Source: CADEED01 sp963842515 (GTDB lineage: Bacteria; Pseudomonadota; Gammaproteobacteria; Steroidobacterales; Steroidobacteraceae). From it: a stretch of DNA of 64,000 bases. The position numbers were made by a program, and so were the translations under genes. The stretch covers positions 1 through 64,000 of the forward strand of contig CAWJGO010000004.1 of assembly GCA_963842515.1 (NCBI GenBank), in the 5' to 3' direction. Below, in pieces: positions 24,879 to 34,185 of the stretch. The notes under the pieces were generated by a model. It was not told the origin of the DNA. It saw only the letters and a program-made list of their open reading frames with translations, and searched no databases. The stretch's first letter is position 1. Every line of letters begins with the position of its first letter.

Positions 24879-25220
24879 TTACCGATCGGTCTTCCGGCGT
24901 TCTGCGGGCTCGTGGTCGACACGGCCCGAGCCGCGGTTGCTCTTCGCTTTGCGATCTCTGCTGCTTCCAGGACCAGTTTTCCTGTAGCTAGACTTCGCGA
25001 TGGGTGCGTCGTTGGCTGGACCTGCGTAGCCGGATTGCCCATAGCGATCCTGGCCGGTGTCCTTGCCCTGATCGAGTTTGTCAGCATCCGTATTGCGGCC
25101 CGTGGATCCACTCTGCTCGTTCGAATCCGGCTGGTTGGGCCGGTCGACGCCCCGAGGCGGAGGCGCCCCATGCAAAGGTCGGGGTCGAACTTTCTTACGC
25201 TTGTTCACGTTGATGTCCAT
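24879..25220 (-). CDS. Low-complexity charged small protein (uncertain)
   Basis: An open frame of 113 codons from ATG 25220 reads MDINVNKRKKVRPRPLHGAP and is rich in Asp, Gly, Gln, Arg and Lys throughout, with a disordered, spacer-like composition. No ribosome binding site or family is seen, and it converges on the gene at 24161. It may be real, but the longer upstream readings in the same frame are unlikely. Confidence 0.35.
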   Translation of the reverse strand: MDINVNKRKKVRPRPLHGAPPPRGVDRPNQPDSNEQSGSTGRNTDADKLDQGKDTGQDRYGQSGYAGPANDAPIAKSSYRKTGPGSSRDRKAKSNRGSGRVDHEPAERRKTDR

Positions 25221-25440
25221 CAGTAAGGCCAGCGTCACGCCGGACGCGCGGCCCGTGCCTTCTTCTGCGCCAACCTTCGCACAATCAACCGACCAGGAAA
25301 GCCCATGAACAGTGGCAGTTCCCGTCAGAAACCACGCGGCTCGATTCATCGTGTGACCGACACGGCCCGGTAATGGGATGACGACAAATATTTGCATGAG
25401 CCCGCCTCAATACTGCAGCCCACTCAACAAGGAGGCTGTC

Positions 25441-25944
25441 ATGAACGTTTCGAAGACTCTGTTGTTCCTCGCGCTCTCCGGTGTTTCGGCCGCGGCGCTT
25501 GCGGCCGACGCGGAGAGCACTGCGCCCGCGCCGAGTGTCTTCGTGAAGAAAGCGGCGCTCGACGGGATGACCGAAGTCGAGGCCGGAAAAGTCGCTCTCA
25601 GCAAATCGCAGAATCCCGAAATCCGCAGTTTTGCCCAGCGCATGGTCGCCGATCACGGCAAGGCCAACGCGGAACTCGCAACGATCGCGAAGGCGAAGGG
25701 CCTTCCGGCACCCAAGGAGCTGGATGCCGAGCATAAGGAGATGCTCAATTCACTCTCAGGGAAAAGCGGCAAGGATTTCGACGTCGCATACGCCGAACAC
25801 ATGAACATGGATCATTCCAAGGCGATCGCGCTCTTCGAGAGCGCCGCCGGCTCGAACGATCCGGACCTGGCGCAGTTCGCAAAGAAGACGCTGCCCACGC
25901 TCAAGGAGCACAAAGCACTGGCGCAAAAGCTGCCTGGGCAATGA
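25441..25944 (+). CDS. DUF4142 secreted protein
   Basis: The 167-residue protein has a signal peptide (MNVSKTLLFLALSGVSAAAL, cleavage near residue 22) and a DUF4142 domain, an all-helical ferritin-like fold: GMTEVEAGKVALSKSQNPEI, FAQRMVADHGKANAEL and AEHMNMDHSKAIALFESAA. Members are periplasmic and often stress-linked. AAGGAGG lies six bases upstream of the ATG. Function unknown. Confidence 0.85.
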   Translation: MNVSKTLLFLALSGVSAAALAADAESTAPAPSVFVKKAALDGMTEVEAGKVALSKSQNPEIRSFAQRMVADHGKANAELATIAKAKGLPAPKELDAEHKEMLNSLSGKSGKDFDVAYAEHMNMDHSKAIALFESAAGSNDPDLAQFAKKTLPTLKEHKALAQKLPGQ

Positions 25945-26105
25945 TGGGCCGGGCGTAGCGACCTCCGCCTGTGCGATCAATCGCTCAAGCGGGGTCGGGC
26001 GCCAAGGAACGGTGACGACCAGGCGATGGGGTCGGTCCGTGGCGTTCGGAATCGGGCTGCATGCTGATGCCCTTGCGCGGCCGGAGAATCGCTACCCATC
26101 GGAAG

Positions 26106-26120
26106 GAGCACTAAGTGCTC
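26106..26120. promoter_or_regulatory. 15-bp palindrome downstream of treY
   Basis: GAGCACT and AGTGCTC flank one base (26106-26120), an exact 7-1-7 dyad, 20 bases beyond the end of treY. It has no T tract in either direction, so it may be a weak terminator stem or an operator. Confidence 0.3.
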
Positions 26121-26140
26121 GTGGAACTTGCCCGACCGCG

Positions 26141-28882
26141 TCAGCCCGCTCGAATGAGCACGGCGACCGGCAGATCTGCCAGGAGCGGGTTTACGTCCAC
26201 CCAGCCGGCTGCGTGCACGGGCTGGTTGTAAAAAAGATGCTGCCACGGCGCTTGCACGGACGATGGCGGGACCTGCACGAGCGAGCCTTCGACCGATCTG
26301 CCGCGCTCGTTGAACGATGCGCATAGCCGACTGACTACCAGGAGCTCGTGCGGCCCGTCGCTGCGAAAGAAAGCGCAAATGCGATCACCGGGTTCCTCAC
26401 GCACCTCGGCATCGCGATAGCCACCGCGGGCGAACAAGGCAGGGTACGCGTCACGGCATTTCAACAAGAGCGATGTGAGCAGTAGTTTGATCGCGCCGTT
26501 TTCCCAGCAGGACAGGCATTTGCCAATCGTTTCGCCGGGTGCCACCACCCACTCGGACTGCAGGGTGTCGAGCAGTTGCCGGCGCACGTCGAAGTCGACC
26601 GACCGCCGATTGTCAGGGTCGACCAGATTGAGATCCCACAACTCGGCGCCCTGGTAGATGTCGGGAATTCCGGGCACGGTGAGCTTCAAGCCCAATTGCA
26701 CCAGGCTGTTGTGCACGCCGAGCCGGGCAATGCGCTGCTGGAATGGAATGAAACTTGCCAGGAAATCCGCCGAGTCGAATGCGGCATCGATGAATCCAAC
26801 AAGCGCCTTTTCGTAACTTTCATGCGGAGCTGCCCAGGTGGTTTTCGCTTTCGCCTCGCGCACAGACTTGCGCATTGCGTTCTTGACGCGTTCGCGGAAA
26901 GCATCGAGCTCCTCGGCTTGTGTCGGCCAACTACCGAGCAGCAGTTGATAGAAGAAGTACTCCGTGTTGGCATCGCCGAGCCTCGCGCTGGCATCTTCGA
27001 GCGCGGCTTTCCACGCGCGGACCGCCCCGCTCCATTCCTCCGGAATCTCGGCCAGCGCCAGCAGGCGCGCGCGCGCATCCTCGCCACGCTTGGTGTCGTG
27101 CGTGGCTGTGGTCAGCATATTGAGGGGCCATTTTCTCGCCCGCTCAGCGTTTGCCGCGTGAAACTCCGCGCTCGATATCCCGAAGTGGTTGGGAAATCCC
27201 CCGACTTCGTTGAGCGCGATCAGGCGATTGAAGCGGTAGAAAGCCGTGTCTTCCAATCCCTTGGCCATCACCGGGCCGCTGTATTGCTGCACCTTCATCG
27301 CACAGCGCAACACCGAATGGCGGCTGAAGCCGCTGCGCGGCTCCGACACGAGCTCGCCGGTCAACAGCGCCTCGAGAAAATCGAAAACGCTGGGATCGAT
27401 GTCCCGCTCATTGGAGCGCGCAGCCGCGAGAGCACGTTGCAGACTGGTGCGCTCGATCTGCGACAGGTGGCCCTCACTGCTCAAATAGGTTCGATACACG
27501 GGAAACCAGGCGATGAGCTCGCGAATTGCCCGCTGCAGAATGTTGCGCGTGAAATCGGCGGTGCGTGCGTTCTGGCGCGCGACACGGGCAGCCTCGCGTG
27601 CCAGCATGCTGAGCTCGCTGGCCATCTCATTCTTCATGATGCGTATCTTGCAATCGCGCACGATGTCAGGAAACGCGCGTTGCTCGCCAGTGAACTCATG
27701 GTACACGCGCGTCATCGCTGCCTCGCTTCTCGCGTCCAGCAGCAGGTGCGCCACGAGGTTCGCGAATTCATAGCCCGTGGTGCCTTCCACGGGCCAGTCC
27801 TCGGGCAGGGATTCGGTCTTGGCGAGTATCTTCTCCACGGTAAGGTAGTAAGGCCGACGTGCTCCGTCGGAAAGAAGCGCGGATTCTCGCAGCCTCGACA
27901 GATAGGCCTTCGGGTCGAGCAGGCCATCGATGTGATCGATGCGCAAGCCGTCGAGCACCCCTTCGCGCAGCAGTCTGAACACCAGTTTGTGGGCGTGCTC
28001 AAAAACGTCGGGCAGCTCCATGCGCAAGCCGGCAAGTTCATTGACGTTGAAGAAGCGCCGGTAATTGATGTCGTCGCCGGCAACACGAAAGTGGCTCGCG
28101 CGCCAATATTGCTGCTGGATCAGCGCATCCAATTCCCGGCGTCCGTTGTCGGCCGCGCCGTTCATGCGCGCTAGTGCCTGGGCAAGCTGGCTGCGGGCGG
28201 ATTCACTCTTATATATGAGTCGGGAGAGCTCCCCCTTGAGCTCATTCGCGCGCCGTTCGAGTTGCGGCCGCCACTCCAGGAGCGCGGCGAATTCATCTCC
28301 GATGCGTTCGAGATCGGCATCCTCATTGCCCACTATGGTTGCGTATTGCAACGGACAGACCGGAAGCTTGTGCGTGTCGTATGCCCAAACGGCGAACTCA
28401 CCGGCGTCGGCGTCGAATTTCAACTCCAGCTCGCCTGCTTCAAGAACTTTTCCATATTGGTCCCCGAGCAGAGGTACCAGCAGCTTCTCCGTGAGGTATC
28501 GGTTGGAAGGTTCCCAGTCGATATCGAACCAGCCCGCGTATGGTGACAGCGGTCCCCATTCGAGCACCTCGAGCCACAACGGGTTGTCGGCGCCGCCGAC
28601 TCCCATGTGATTGGGTACAAAGTCGAGAATCTGCTTGAGACCGTGCCGCGCGAACATTTCGTGCATGGCGCGGAAGGCCGCGTCATCGCCGAGCTCGGGG
28701 TTGAGCGCGTCGTGCGCAACGATGTCGTAGCCGTGACTGCTGCCTGGGCGCGCTTTCAGATATGGCGACGCGTACACGTGGCTTATCTTGAGTGCCGCAA
28801 GGTACGGCGCGAGCGCCGCGGCTCGCTGGAATCCGAATTCGCGCGTGAACTGCAACCGGTAGGTGGCGCGTGGCGTAACCAT
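26141..28882 (-). CDS. treY: Maltooligosyl trehalose synthase
   Basis: The 913-residue enzyme converts the reducing end of maltooligosaccharides into trehalose by intramolecular transglycosylation. Its start is MVTPRATYRLQFTREFGF, and it has SHGYDIVAHDALNPELGDD, FVPNHMGVGGADNPLW, LRIDHIDGLLDPKAYLSRL, VEKILAKTESLPEDWPVEG and ATHDTKRGEDARARLL, all typical of TreY in GH13. ATG 28882 overlaps the TreZ stop by one base; upstream residues in the frame are not part of it. It is the last gene of glgX-treZ-treY and about 200 residues longer than TreZ neighbours. Confidence 0.96.
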   Translation of the reverse strand: MVTPRATYRLQFTREFGFQRAAALAPYLAALKISHVYASPYLKARPGSSHGYDIVAHDALNPELGDDAAFRAMHEMFARHGLKQILDFVPNHMGVGGADNPLWLEVLEWGPLSPYAGWFDIDWEPSNRYLTEKLLVPLLGDQYGKVLEAGELELKFDADAGEFAVWAYDTHKLPVCPLQYATIVGNEDADLERIGDEFAALLEWRPQLERRANELKGELSRLIYKSESARSQLAQALARMNGAADNGRRELDALIQQQYWRASHFRVAGDDINYRRFFNVNELAGLRMELPDVFEHAHKLVFRLLREGVLDGLRIDHIDGLLDPKAYLSRLRESALLSDGARRPYYLTVEKILAKTESLPEDWPVEGTTGYEFANLVAHLLLDARSEAAMTRVYHEFTGEQRAFPDIVRDCKIRIMKNEMASELSMLAREAARVARQNARTADFTRNILQRAIRELIAWFPVYRTYLSSEGHLSQIERTSLQRALAAARSNERDIDPSVFDFLEALLTGELVSEPRSGFSRHSVLRCAMKVQQYSGPVMAKGLEDTAFYRFNRLIALNEVGGFPNHFGISSAEFHAANAERARKWPLNMLTTATHDTKRGEDARARLLALAEIPEEWSGAVRAWKAALEDASARLGDANTEYFFYQLLLGSWPTQAEELDAFRERVKNAMRKSVREAKAKTTWAAPHESYEKALVGFIDAAFDSADFLASFIPFQQRIARLGVHNSLVQLGLKLTVPGIPDIYQGAELWDLNLVDPDNRRSVDFDVRRQLLDTLQSEWVVAPGETIGKCLSCWENGAIKLLLTSLLLKCRDAYPALFARGGYRDAEVREEPGDRICAFFRSDGPHELLVVSRLCASFNERGRSVEGSLVQVPPSSVQAPWQHLFYNQPVHAAGWVDVNPLLADLPVAVLIRAG

Positions 28883-30636
28883 CAGGTGATTGCCTCGAGA
28901 GTCCATCGCACGGTCCATGGGCCAAGCGTCGAACCCTGCGGGGGTGGTCCTTCGTGCCACACCACGGGCGCGTCATCCGCAGGAAACTCGACCGGGCTTG
29001 CCGTGAGGTTTGCAGCAAGACGAAGCCGGCGCCGATCGCTGCTGTGCCAGGTCACCCGAACGGCCCCGTCGTCGATCACCTCGCCCGTTCCGCCGCGCGG
29101 AAGCGGAAGCAGCGGAATGATCTTTTCATGGCGTGCCTGGATGACCCGCCGATACCAGTCGAGTCGTTCCGCATGGGGCCGCGACTGTAGGTCGTCCCAT
29201 TGGAGCTTGGAGGCGGCAAAAGTTTCATCGGATTGCGGATCTGGGATGTGCCGCCGCCGTTCCGGATCGGCGAACTCCGGAAAACGCTTGAACTCTTCGC
29301 GCCGGCCCGCCCTCACGGCCTCCGCCAGCTCTCCATGGAAATCGCAGAAGAACAGGAAGGGCTGCCGGCAGTCCCACTCTTCACCCATGAAGAGCATCGG
29401 GATCTGTGGCAGCAGCAGGTAGACCGCGGCAATCGCCTTCACCACCGCAGGCGGTGCCAGCGAGCCAATGCGTTCTCCGAAGGCGCGGTTGCCGATGTGG
29501 TCATGATTCTGGATGAACGAGATGAAGGCCGAAGGTGTCAGGTGCGCACTCGGCTGACCACGGCGCTTGCCGCTCCACTGCATCAGCTCGCCCTGAAATG
29601 CAAACCCTTCCGCGAGCGCGCGCGCCAGCAGATGCGTCGCCCGCGCGTATTCGCGGTAGTACCCGTGGTGCTCGTTGGTCGCCGCCACGTGCAGCACGTG
29701 ATGCAGGTCGTCATTCCATTGCGCGCGGTAGGTCTGCAATCGCGACGACTCGTTGCGATCGTTCTCCAATACCAGATGAATTTCCCGCCCGGTGCCGAGC
29801 TCGCGCACGCGCTGCGCGAGCTCGTCGAGGACGTGCAAGCCGCTGTCGTCGCGAATGGCGTGCACGGCATCGAGCCGCAGCCCGTCCAGGTGAAAATCCT
29901 CGATCCAGTAGAGCGCGTTGTTGATGATGAATTCCCGGACGTGCTCGCTGCCGGCATCGTCATAGTTGATCGCAGCACCCCATGGGGTCTGGTGCTTCGC
30001 GGTAAAGATCTGCGGCGCCAGTCGCGGTAGATAGTTGCCCTCGGGCCCGAAGTGGTTGTAAACCACGTCCAGCAGGACGCACAGGCCCTGCGAGTGCGCG
30101 GAGTCGACGAGGCGCTTGAAGTCATCCGGGTGGCCGTAGCTCGAATCGGGGGCATAGGGCAAAACTCCGTCGTAGCCCCAATTGCGGCTTCCCGGAAAGT
30201 CTGCGACCGGCATGATCTGCAGCGCCGTCACTCCGAGCTCGACCAGGTGCGGGAGGTGATCGATTGCAGCGAGAAAGGTGCCTTGTGGTGTGAATGTGCC
30301 GATGTGCAATTCGTAGAGAACCATCTCGTCCCAGCGCCGGCCGCGCCACTGCGTCTGCCATTGGTATTGGCCCGGGTCGACCAACTGGCTCGGGCCGTGC
30401 ACGTCCTCGGGTTGAAACCGGGAAGCGGGATCCGGCACTTCCGAACCGTCGTCGAGCACGAACCAATAGCGGTCGCCTGGCAGCACGTCGCCTGCGGTCA
30501 ACTGCCTCCAACCATTTTCAAGGGAGTTCATCTGGCGCGCTGGCCCGCGTTCCGCAATGCGCACTGACAGCTTCGTGACCGCCGGCGCCCACACTGTGAA
30601 ACGCGCGCCATCGCCAGGCGTCCAGTGCGCGCTCAT
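28882..30636 (-). CDS. treZ: Malto-oligosyltrehalose trehalohydrolase
   Basis: The 584-residue GH13 enzyme releases trehalose from maltooligosyl trehalose made by TreY. Visible motifs are FTVWAPAVTKLSVRIAERG, MVLYELHIGTFTPQGTF, DVVYNHFGPEGNYL, DGLRLDAVHAIRDD (nucleophile Asp), LVLENDRNE (acid Glu) and FIQNHDHIGNRAFGER. The start ATG 30636 overlaps the glgX stop by one base. It is the middle gene of a coupled three-gene operon. Confidence 0.95.
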   Translation of the reverse strand: MSAHWTPGDGARFTVWAPAVTKLSVRIAERGPARQMNSLENGWRQLTAGDVLPGDRYWFVLDDGSEVPDPASRFQPEDVHGPSQLVDPGQYQWQTQWRGRRWDEMVLYELHIGTFTPQGTFLAAIDHLPHLVELGVTALQIMPVADFPGSRNWGYDGVLPYAPDSSYGHPDDFKRLVDSAHSQGLCVLLDVVYNHFGPEGNYLPRLAPQIFTAKHQTPWGAAINYDDAGSEHVREFIINNALYWIEDFHLDGLRLDAVHAIRDDSGLHVLDELAQRVRELGTGREIHLVLENDRNESSRLQTYRAQWNDDLHHVLHVAATNEHHGYYREYARATHLLARALAEGFAFQGELMQWSGKRRGQPSAHLTPSAFISFIQNHDHIGNRAFGERIGSLAPPAVVKAIAAVYLLLPQIPMLFMGEEWDCRQPFLFFCDFHGELAEAVRAGRREEFKRFPEFADPERRRHIPDPQSDETFAASKLQWDDLQSRPHAERLDWYRRVIQARHEKIIPLLPLPRGGTGEVIDDGAVRVTWHSSDRRRLRLAANLTASPVEFPADDAPVVWHEGPPPQGSTLGPWTVRWTLEAIT

Positions 30637-32762
30637 CACGAGGTCGTCCCTTGCAACTGCAGGAGCAGCAGTGAGCGCGGCGTGACCGCATAGCTGTCGC
30701 CTTTTTCGAACGCGGTACGCCCCAGGGGGTCTTCCACGTTCGTATCGATGAGGAGCTCCCACTTCTCATCACCGTCGTACCCGGGCAACGAAAAATTCAC
30801 CACGTCGTGATGCGCGTTGAAGACGATCAACAGAGTGGCGTCGACACCGCGCTGCTTGAGACCGGTAGGTTGCGCGCGCCCATCGAGCAGCATGCCGAAG
30901 CAACGCATGCCCCGATCGCCCCACTGCTCCGCGGTCATCTCTTCGCCGCTGGCGTTGATCCAGGTGATCTCCTTGAGACCGATATGAGGGTTTTGTTGGC
31001 CGGACAGGAAGCGGCTGCGCCGCAGTATCGGATACTTGCGCCGCAGCTTCGTCAGGTGCCTGACGAATCCGACTTGCGCCGCATTGCTCTCGACCTCCGA
31101 CCAGTCGACCCAGCTGATCTCATTGTCCTGGCAATAGGCATTGTTATTGCCGCGCTGGGTGCGCGCGAACTCGTCGCCTGCGAGCAGCATCGGCGTTCCT
31201 TGCGATAGCAACAGTGTCGCGAGGAAGTTGCGCATCTGCCGGCGGCGGAGCGTGTTGATCGCCGCGTCGGCGGTTGGCCCCTCCGCACCGCAATTCCACG
31301 ACCGGTTATGGCTGTGTCCATCGCGGTTCTGCTCACCGTTCGCGTCGTTGTGACGCTCGTTGAACGAAACCAGGTCGTTGAGCGTGAAGCCATCGTGTGC
31401 GGTGATGAAGTTGACGCTGGCGTATGGCTTGCGGCCGAGGTGATCGAACAGGTCGGCAGAGCCATACAGCCGCGGCGCCACTTCTGCCGCGGCGGCTTCC
31501 CCTCGCCAGAAATCACGCACCGTGTCGCGAAACTGATCGTTCCACTCCGCCCACCCGGGAGGAAAACGACCCACCTGATATCCACCAGGCCCGCAATCCC
31601 ATGGCTCGGCGATGAGCTTGACCGCACCGAGGACGGGATCCTGCGAACACACTTTCAAAAAGCCACTGCGGTTGTCGAAGCCACCTGGCTCGCGGGCGAG
31701 GATGGTCCCGAGATCGAAACGGAAGCCGTCGACATGCATCTCCTGCACCCAGTAGCGCAAGGAATCCGTGACCATCTGGATGACGCGGGGGTGGCTGAGA
31801 TTGAGCGTGTTGCCCGTGCCGGTGTCGTTGATGTAGTAGCGCTTCTGCTCCGGCATCAGCCGGTAGTAAGAAGCGTTGTCGATGCCTTTGTAGCAAAGCG
31901 TGGGGCCGCGCTCGTTGCCCTCGGCAGTGTGGTTGTAGACCACGTCGAGGATGACCTCGATGCCGGCGTCGTGAAATCGCGCCACCATCTCCTTGAACTC
32001 GCGCACGCCACGCGCCGGATCGAGGCAATAGCGCGGATCGGCGGCGAAGAAACCAATAGTGTTGTAGCCCCAATAGTTGGTTAGTCCGCGCTCGAGCAGC
32101 AGGCTGTCATTGACAAAAGTCTGCACCGGCATCAATTCAATCGTGGTGATCCCGAGCGATCGGATGTAGTCGATGACTTCTGGCGTCGCCAGGCCCGCGA
32201 ACGTGCCGCGCAGCGTCTCCGCGACAGCCGGGTGCTGTTTCGTGAAGCCTCGCACGTGCGTCTCGTAAATGATCGTCCGGTCCCAGGCGACGAGTGGACG
32301 CGCGTTCTGCTTCCAGTCAAATGCCGCATCCACCACCACGCACTTGGGAACGTAGGGCGCGCTGTCCAATTCATTGAAGCTCAGATCGTCGCCCTCGGCG
32401 CCGATTTGATAGCCGAAGCACGCGTGATTCCATTCGAGCGTCCCGATGTACTGCCGCGCGTATGGATCGGCCAGCAGCTTGTGGGGATTGAAGCGATGAC
32501 CTTCCGCCGGCGCGTATGGCCCGTGTACGCGATAGCCGTACACCGCACCAGGTCCAATCCCTTCGAGATATCCGTGCCAGATCTCATCGGTATATTCCGG
32601 CAGCTCGATGCGTTCGAGCTCGGTCTTTCCGGTCGAGTCGAACAGGCATAGCTCAACGCGGGAAGCGTGTGCCGAGAACAGCGAGAAATTGACGCCACGA
32701 CCATCCCAGTTGGCGCCCCGGGGCTGCGGCTGACCCTCGCGCAGTCGATAAAGTTGCTTCAA
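30636..32762 (-). CDS. glgX: Glycogen debranching enzyme (isoamylase-type)
   Basis: The 708-residue GH13 debranching enzyme hydrolyses alpha-1,6 branches of limit glycogen. It has a CBM48-like N-domain (PRGANWDGRGVNFSLFSAHA), then VYGYRVHGPYAPAEGHRFNP, DVVYNHTAEGNERGPTLCY, DGFRFDLGTILARE, IAEPWDCGPGGYQVGRFPPG and FITAHDGFTLNDLVSFNERH. It is first in glgX-treZ-treY, so it supplies linear maltodextrins for trehalose synthesis. In this context it is often named treX. The upstream 250 bases hold no gene but have an inverted repeat (32901-32928). Confidence 0.94.
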   Translation of the reverse strand: MKQLYRLREGQPQPRGANWDGRGVNFSLFSAHASRVELCLFDSTGKTELERIELPEYTDEIWHGYLEGIGPGAVYGYRVHGPYAPAEGHRFNPHKLLADPYARQYIGTLEWNHACFGYQIGAEGDDLSFNELDSAPYVPKCVVVDAAFDWKQNARPLVAWDRTIIYETHVRGFTKQHPAVAETLRGTFAGLATPEVIDYIRSLGITTIELMPVQTFVNDSLLLERGLTNYWGYNTIGFFAADPRYCLDPARGVREFKEMVARFHDAGIEVILDVVYNHTAEGNERGPTLCYKGIDNASYYRLMPEQKRYYINDTGTGNTLNLSHPRVIQMVTDSLRYWVQEMHVDGFRFDLGTILAREPGGFDNRSGFLKVCSQDPVLGAVKLIAEPWDCGPGGYQVGRFPPGWAEWNDQFRDTVRDFWRGEAAAAEVAPRLYGSADLFDHLGRKPYASVNFITAHDGFTLNDLVSFNERHNDANGEQNRDGHSHNRSWNCGAEGPTADAAINTLRRRQMRNFLATLLLSQGTPMLLAGDEFARTQRGNNNAYCQDNEISWVDWSEVESNAAQVGFVRHLTKLRRKYPILRRSRFLSGQQNPHIGLKEITWINASGEEMTAEQWGDRGMRCFGMLLDGRAQPTGLKQRGVDATLLIVFNAHHDVVNFSLPGYDGDEKWELLIDTNVEDPLGRTAFEKGDSYAVTPRSLLLLQLQGTTS

Positions 32763-32900
32763 TTGATCCGCTTGGCCCGATGGCGACGATCCCGCACGCG
32801 CAAGGCGCGCGAACTTCTTGCCCTTGCCATCGGACTCCTCCTGGTTGGGGCGTTGAAGTTAGGGAGGAAGCGTGTCGTGCGGAACCGAGAGAAGTGAAGA

Positions 32901-32928
32901 ATTGGCGTCAGTTGATACCGACGCCAAT
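32901..32928. promoter_or_regulatory. Inverted repeat upstream of glgX
   Basis: ATTGGCGTC (32901-32909) and its exact complement GACGCCAAT (32920-32928) flank a 10-base spacer. It stands 139 bases upstream of the glgX start in a 257-base non-coding stretch, and lacks a T tract. It may be an operator for the trehalose operon or a transcript stem. Confidence 0.4.
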
Positions 32929-33019
32929 CGCGAATCGCTCGCATTGGTCGGCGCCGGCATGTTAGGGCCCGCCCGACAAATCTTGCGAATCCATTGGAAC
33001 GCGACTGGCAGGAACCCCA

Positions 33020-33455
33020 ATGGACGACACTGACAGGCAAATGGTCAACGGTCCTCCCGAGGACTCGTCCTGCACGTCGATGACGACGATGACGCGCGTG
33101 CTGCCACTCGCCTACTGCTCGAGACGGCAGGCTTCGACTTCCGGGAGGCGCGGTCGGCAGAGGCGGCGATTGCACAAGCCCGTGCTCTGCGGAGCCGGCT
33201 CGACGTCCTCATCGTCGATTACCACCTGGGCTCTGAGCTGACGGGAACTGAAGTTGCCGAGGAGATCGCCCGGCTGCTCGGTCATGTGGTGCCAACCGTC
33301 ATCCTGACGGGCGACCCGACCAACGCGGAGATGCCCTGGCTCAAGAATTCACCAGTGTGGTTGGCCGCAAGCCACTTTGTCCGGCCACCCTGATCGCGGG
33401 GCTTCGGCCGCTGGTGGCGTTCCGGCGCGCGATGAAGGGGTTGATGCGTACATGA
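33020..33455 (+). pseudogene. Broken receiver-domain response regulator
   Basis: From ATG 33020 the frame reads MDDTDRQMVNGPPEDSS and is lost; the neighbouring frame then gives VLHVDDDDDARAATRLLLE, LDVLIVDYHLGSELTGTEV (acceptor Asp) and VVPTVILTGDPTNAEM, a clear receiver domain. It is lost again near base 33355, and a third reading gives RKPLCPATLIAGLRPLVAFR and GLMRT with TGA at 33453-33455. Two one-base indels would restore a stand-alone receiver of about 144 residues. The acidic pocket and Asp are present. It could be a fresh pseudogene or an assembly error. Confidence 0.6.
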
Positions 33456-33590
33456 GCGACATGTTCGCGCATTGCGTCCGCGTTTTTTTGCCGACTTATC
33501 TTGCGGCAACGTTTCCTCGCTTCCTACATCCCGCTCCTGGCCGTCGCGCGCTAATGCGGCCTCGAACATCACTCACCGAGGGAGACTCCC

Positions 33591-34184
33591 ATGATTTCCA
33601 CGCAATTCACCGAGCTGTTGCTGCAGTCGCTCGAGCACGAACGCGGCGGCGTCAAGGTTTATCAGACCGCCATCAAGTGCGCACATCGCGCGGATTTGAG
33701 CTCCGAATGGGAAAAATATCTCGCGCAAACCGAACAACACGTCGAAGCGCTCACCGACATCTGCGAAGTCTTCGACCTCGATCCGTTCACGACGACGCCG
33801 GGCACACAGATCGTGAAAGCGCTCGGCACCGCGCTGGTCGATGCGATGCAGGCCGCGCTCGCCGCCGGAAATCCCGACGCAGCGCAGATCGTCGCCGCGG
33901 AGTGCGTCGTGCTGGCGGAGACCAAGGACCACCTGGATTGGGAACTGCTCGGCGAGGCGGCCAAGCAACTCGCGGGGGAAGAACGCGACGCGCTGATGGC
34001 GGCGTACGAGAAGATCGAGGATGAAGAAGACGAGCACCTGTACCACACGCAAGGCTGGTGCCGTGAGCTGTGGCTCGAGTCGTTAGGCATCGACGCGGAA
34101 CTGCCGCCGGCCGAGGAGAAGCGCGATGTGACCACGGCCGCCGAAGCACAACGCGCCAAAGAAACCCGCCAACCGAGACACTGA
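33591..34184 (+). CDS. Ferritin-like protein
   Basis: The 197-residue helical protein carries candidate metal-ligand patterns on several helices: SLEHERGGVKVYQTAI near residue 14, QTEQHVEALTDICEVF near 46, AAECVVLAETKDHLDWELL near 105 and EDEEDEHLYHTQGW near 145. This fits a ferritin-like four-helix bundle. It is one base upstream of katE, suggesting peroxide defence. GGGAGACTCCC lies upstream of the ATG. It is not clearly Dps, bacterioferritin or Mn-catalase. Confidence 0.7.
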   Translation: MISTQFTELLLQSLEHERGGVKVYQTAIKCAHRADLSSEWEKYLAQTEQHVEALTDICEVFDLDPFTTTPGTQIVKALGTALVDAMQAALAAGNPDAAQIVAAECVVLAETKDHLDWELLGEAAKQLAGEERDALMAAYEKIEDEEDEHLYHTQGWCRELWLESLGIDAELPPAEEKRDVTTAAEAQRAKETRQPRH

Positions 34185-34185
34185 C

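Noticed and set aside
26576..28174. A 532-codon plus-strand open frame
   Set aside because: It is antisense to treY.
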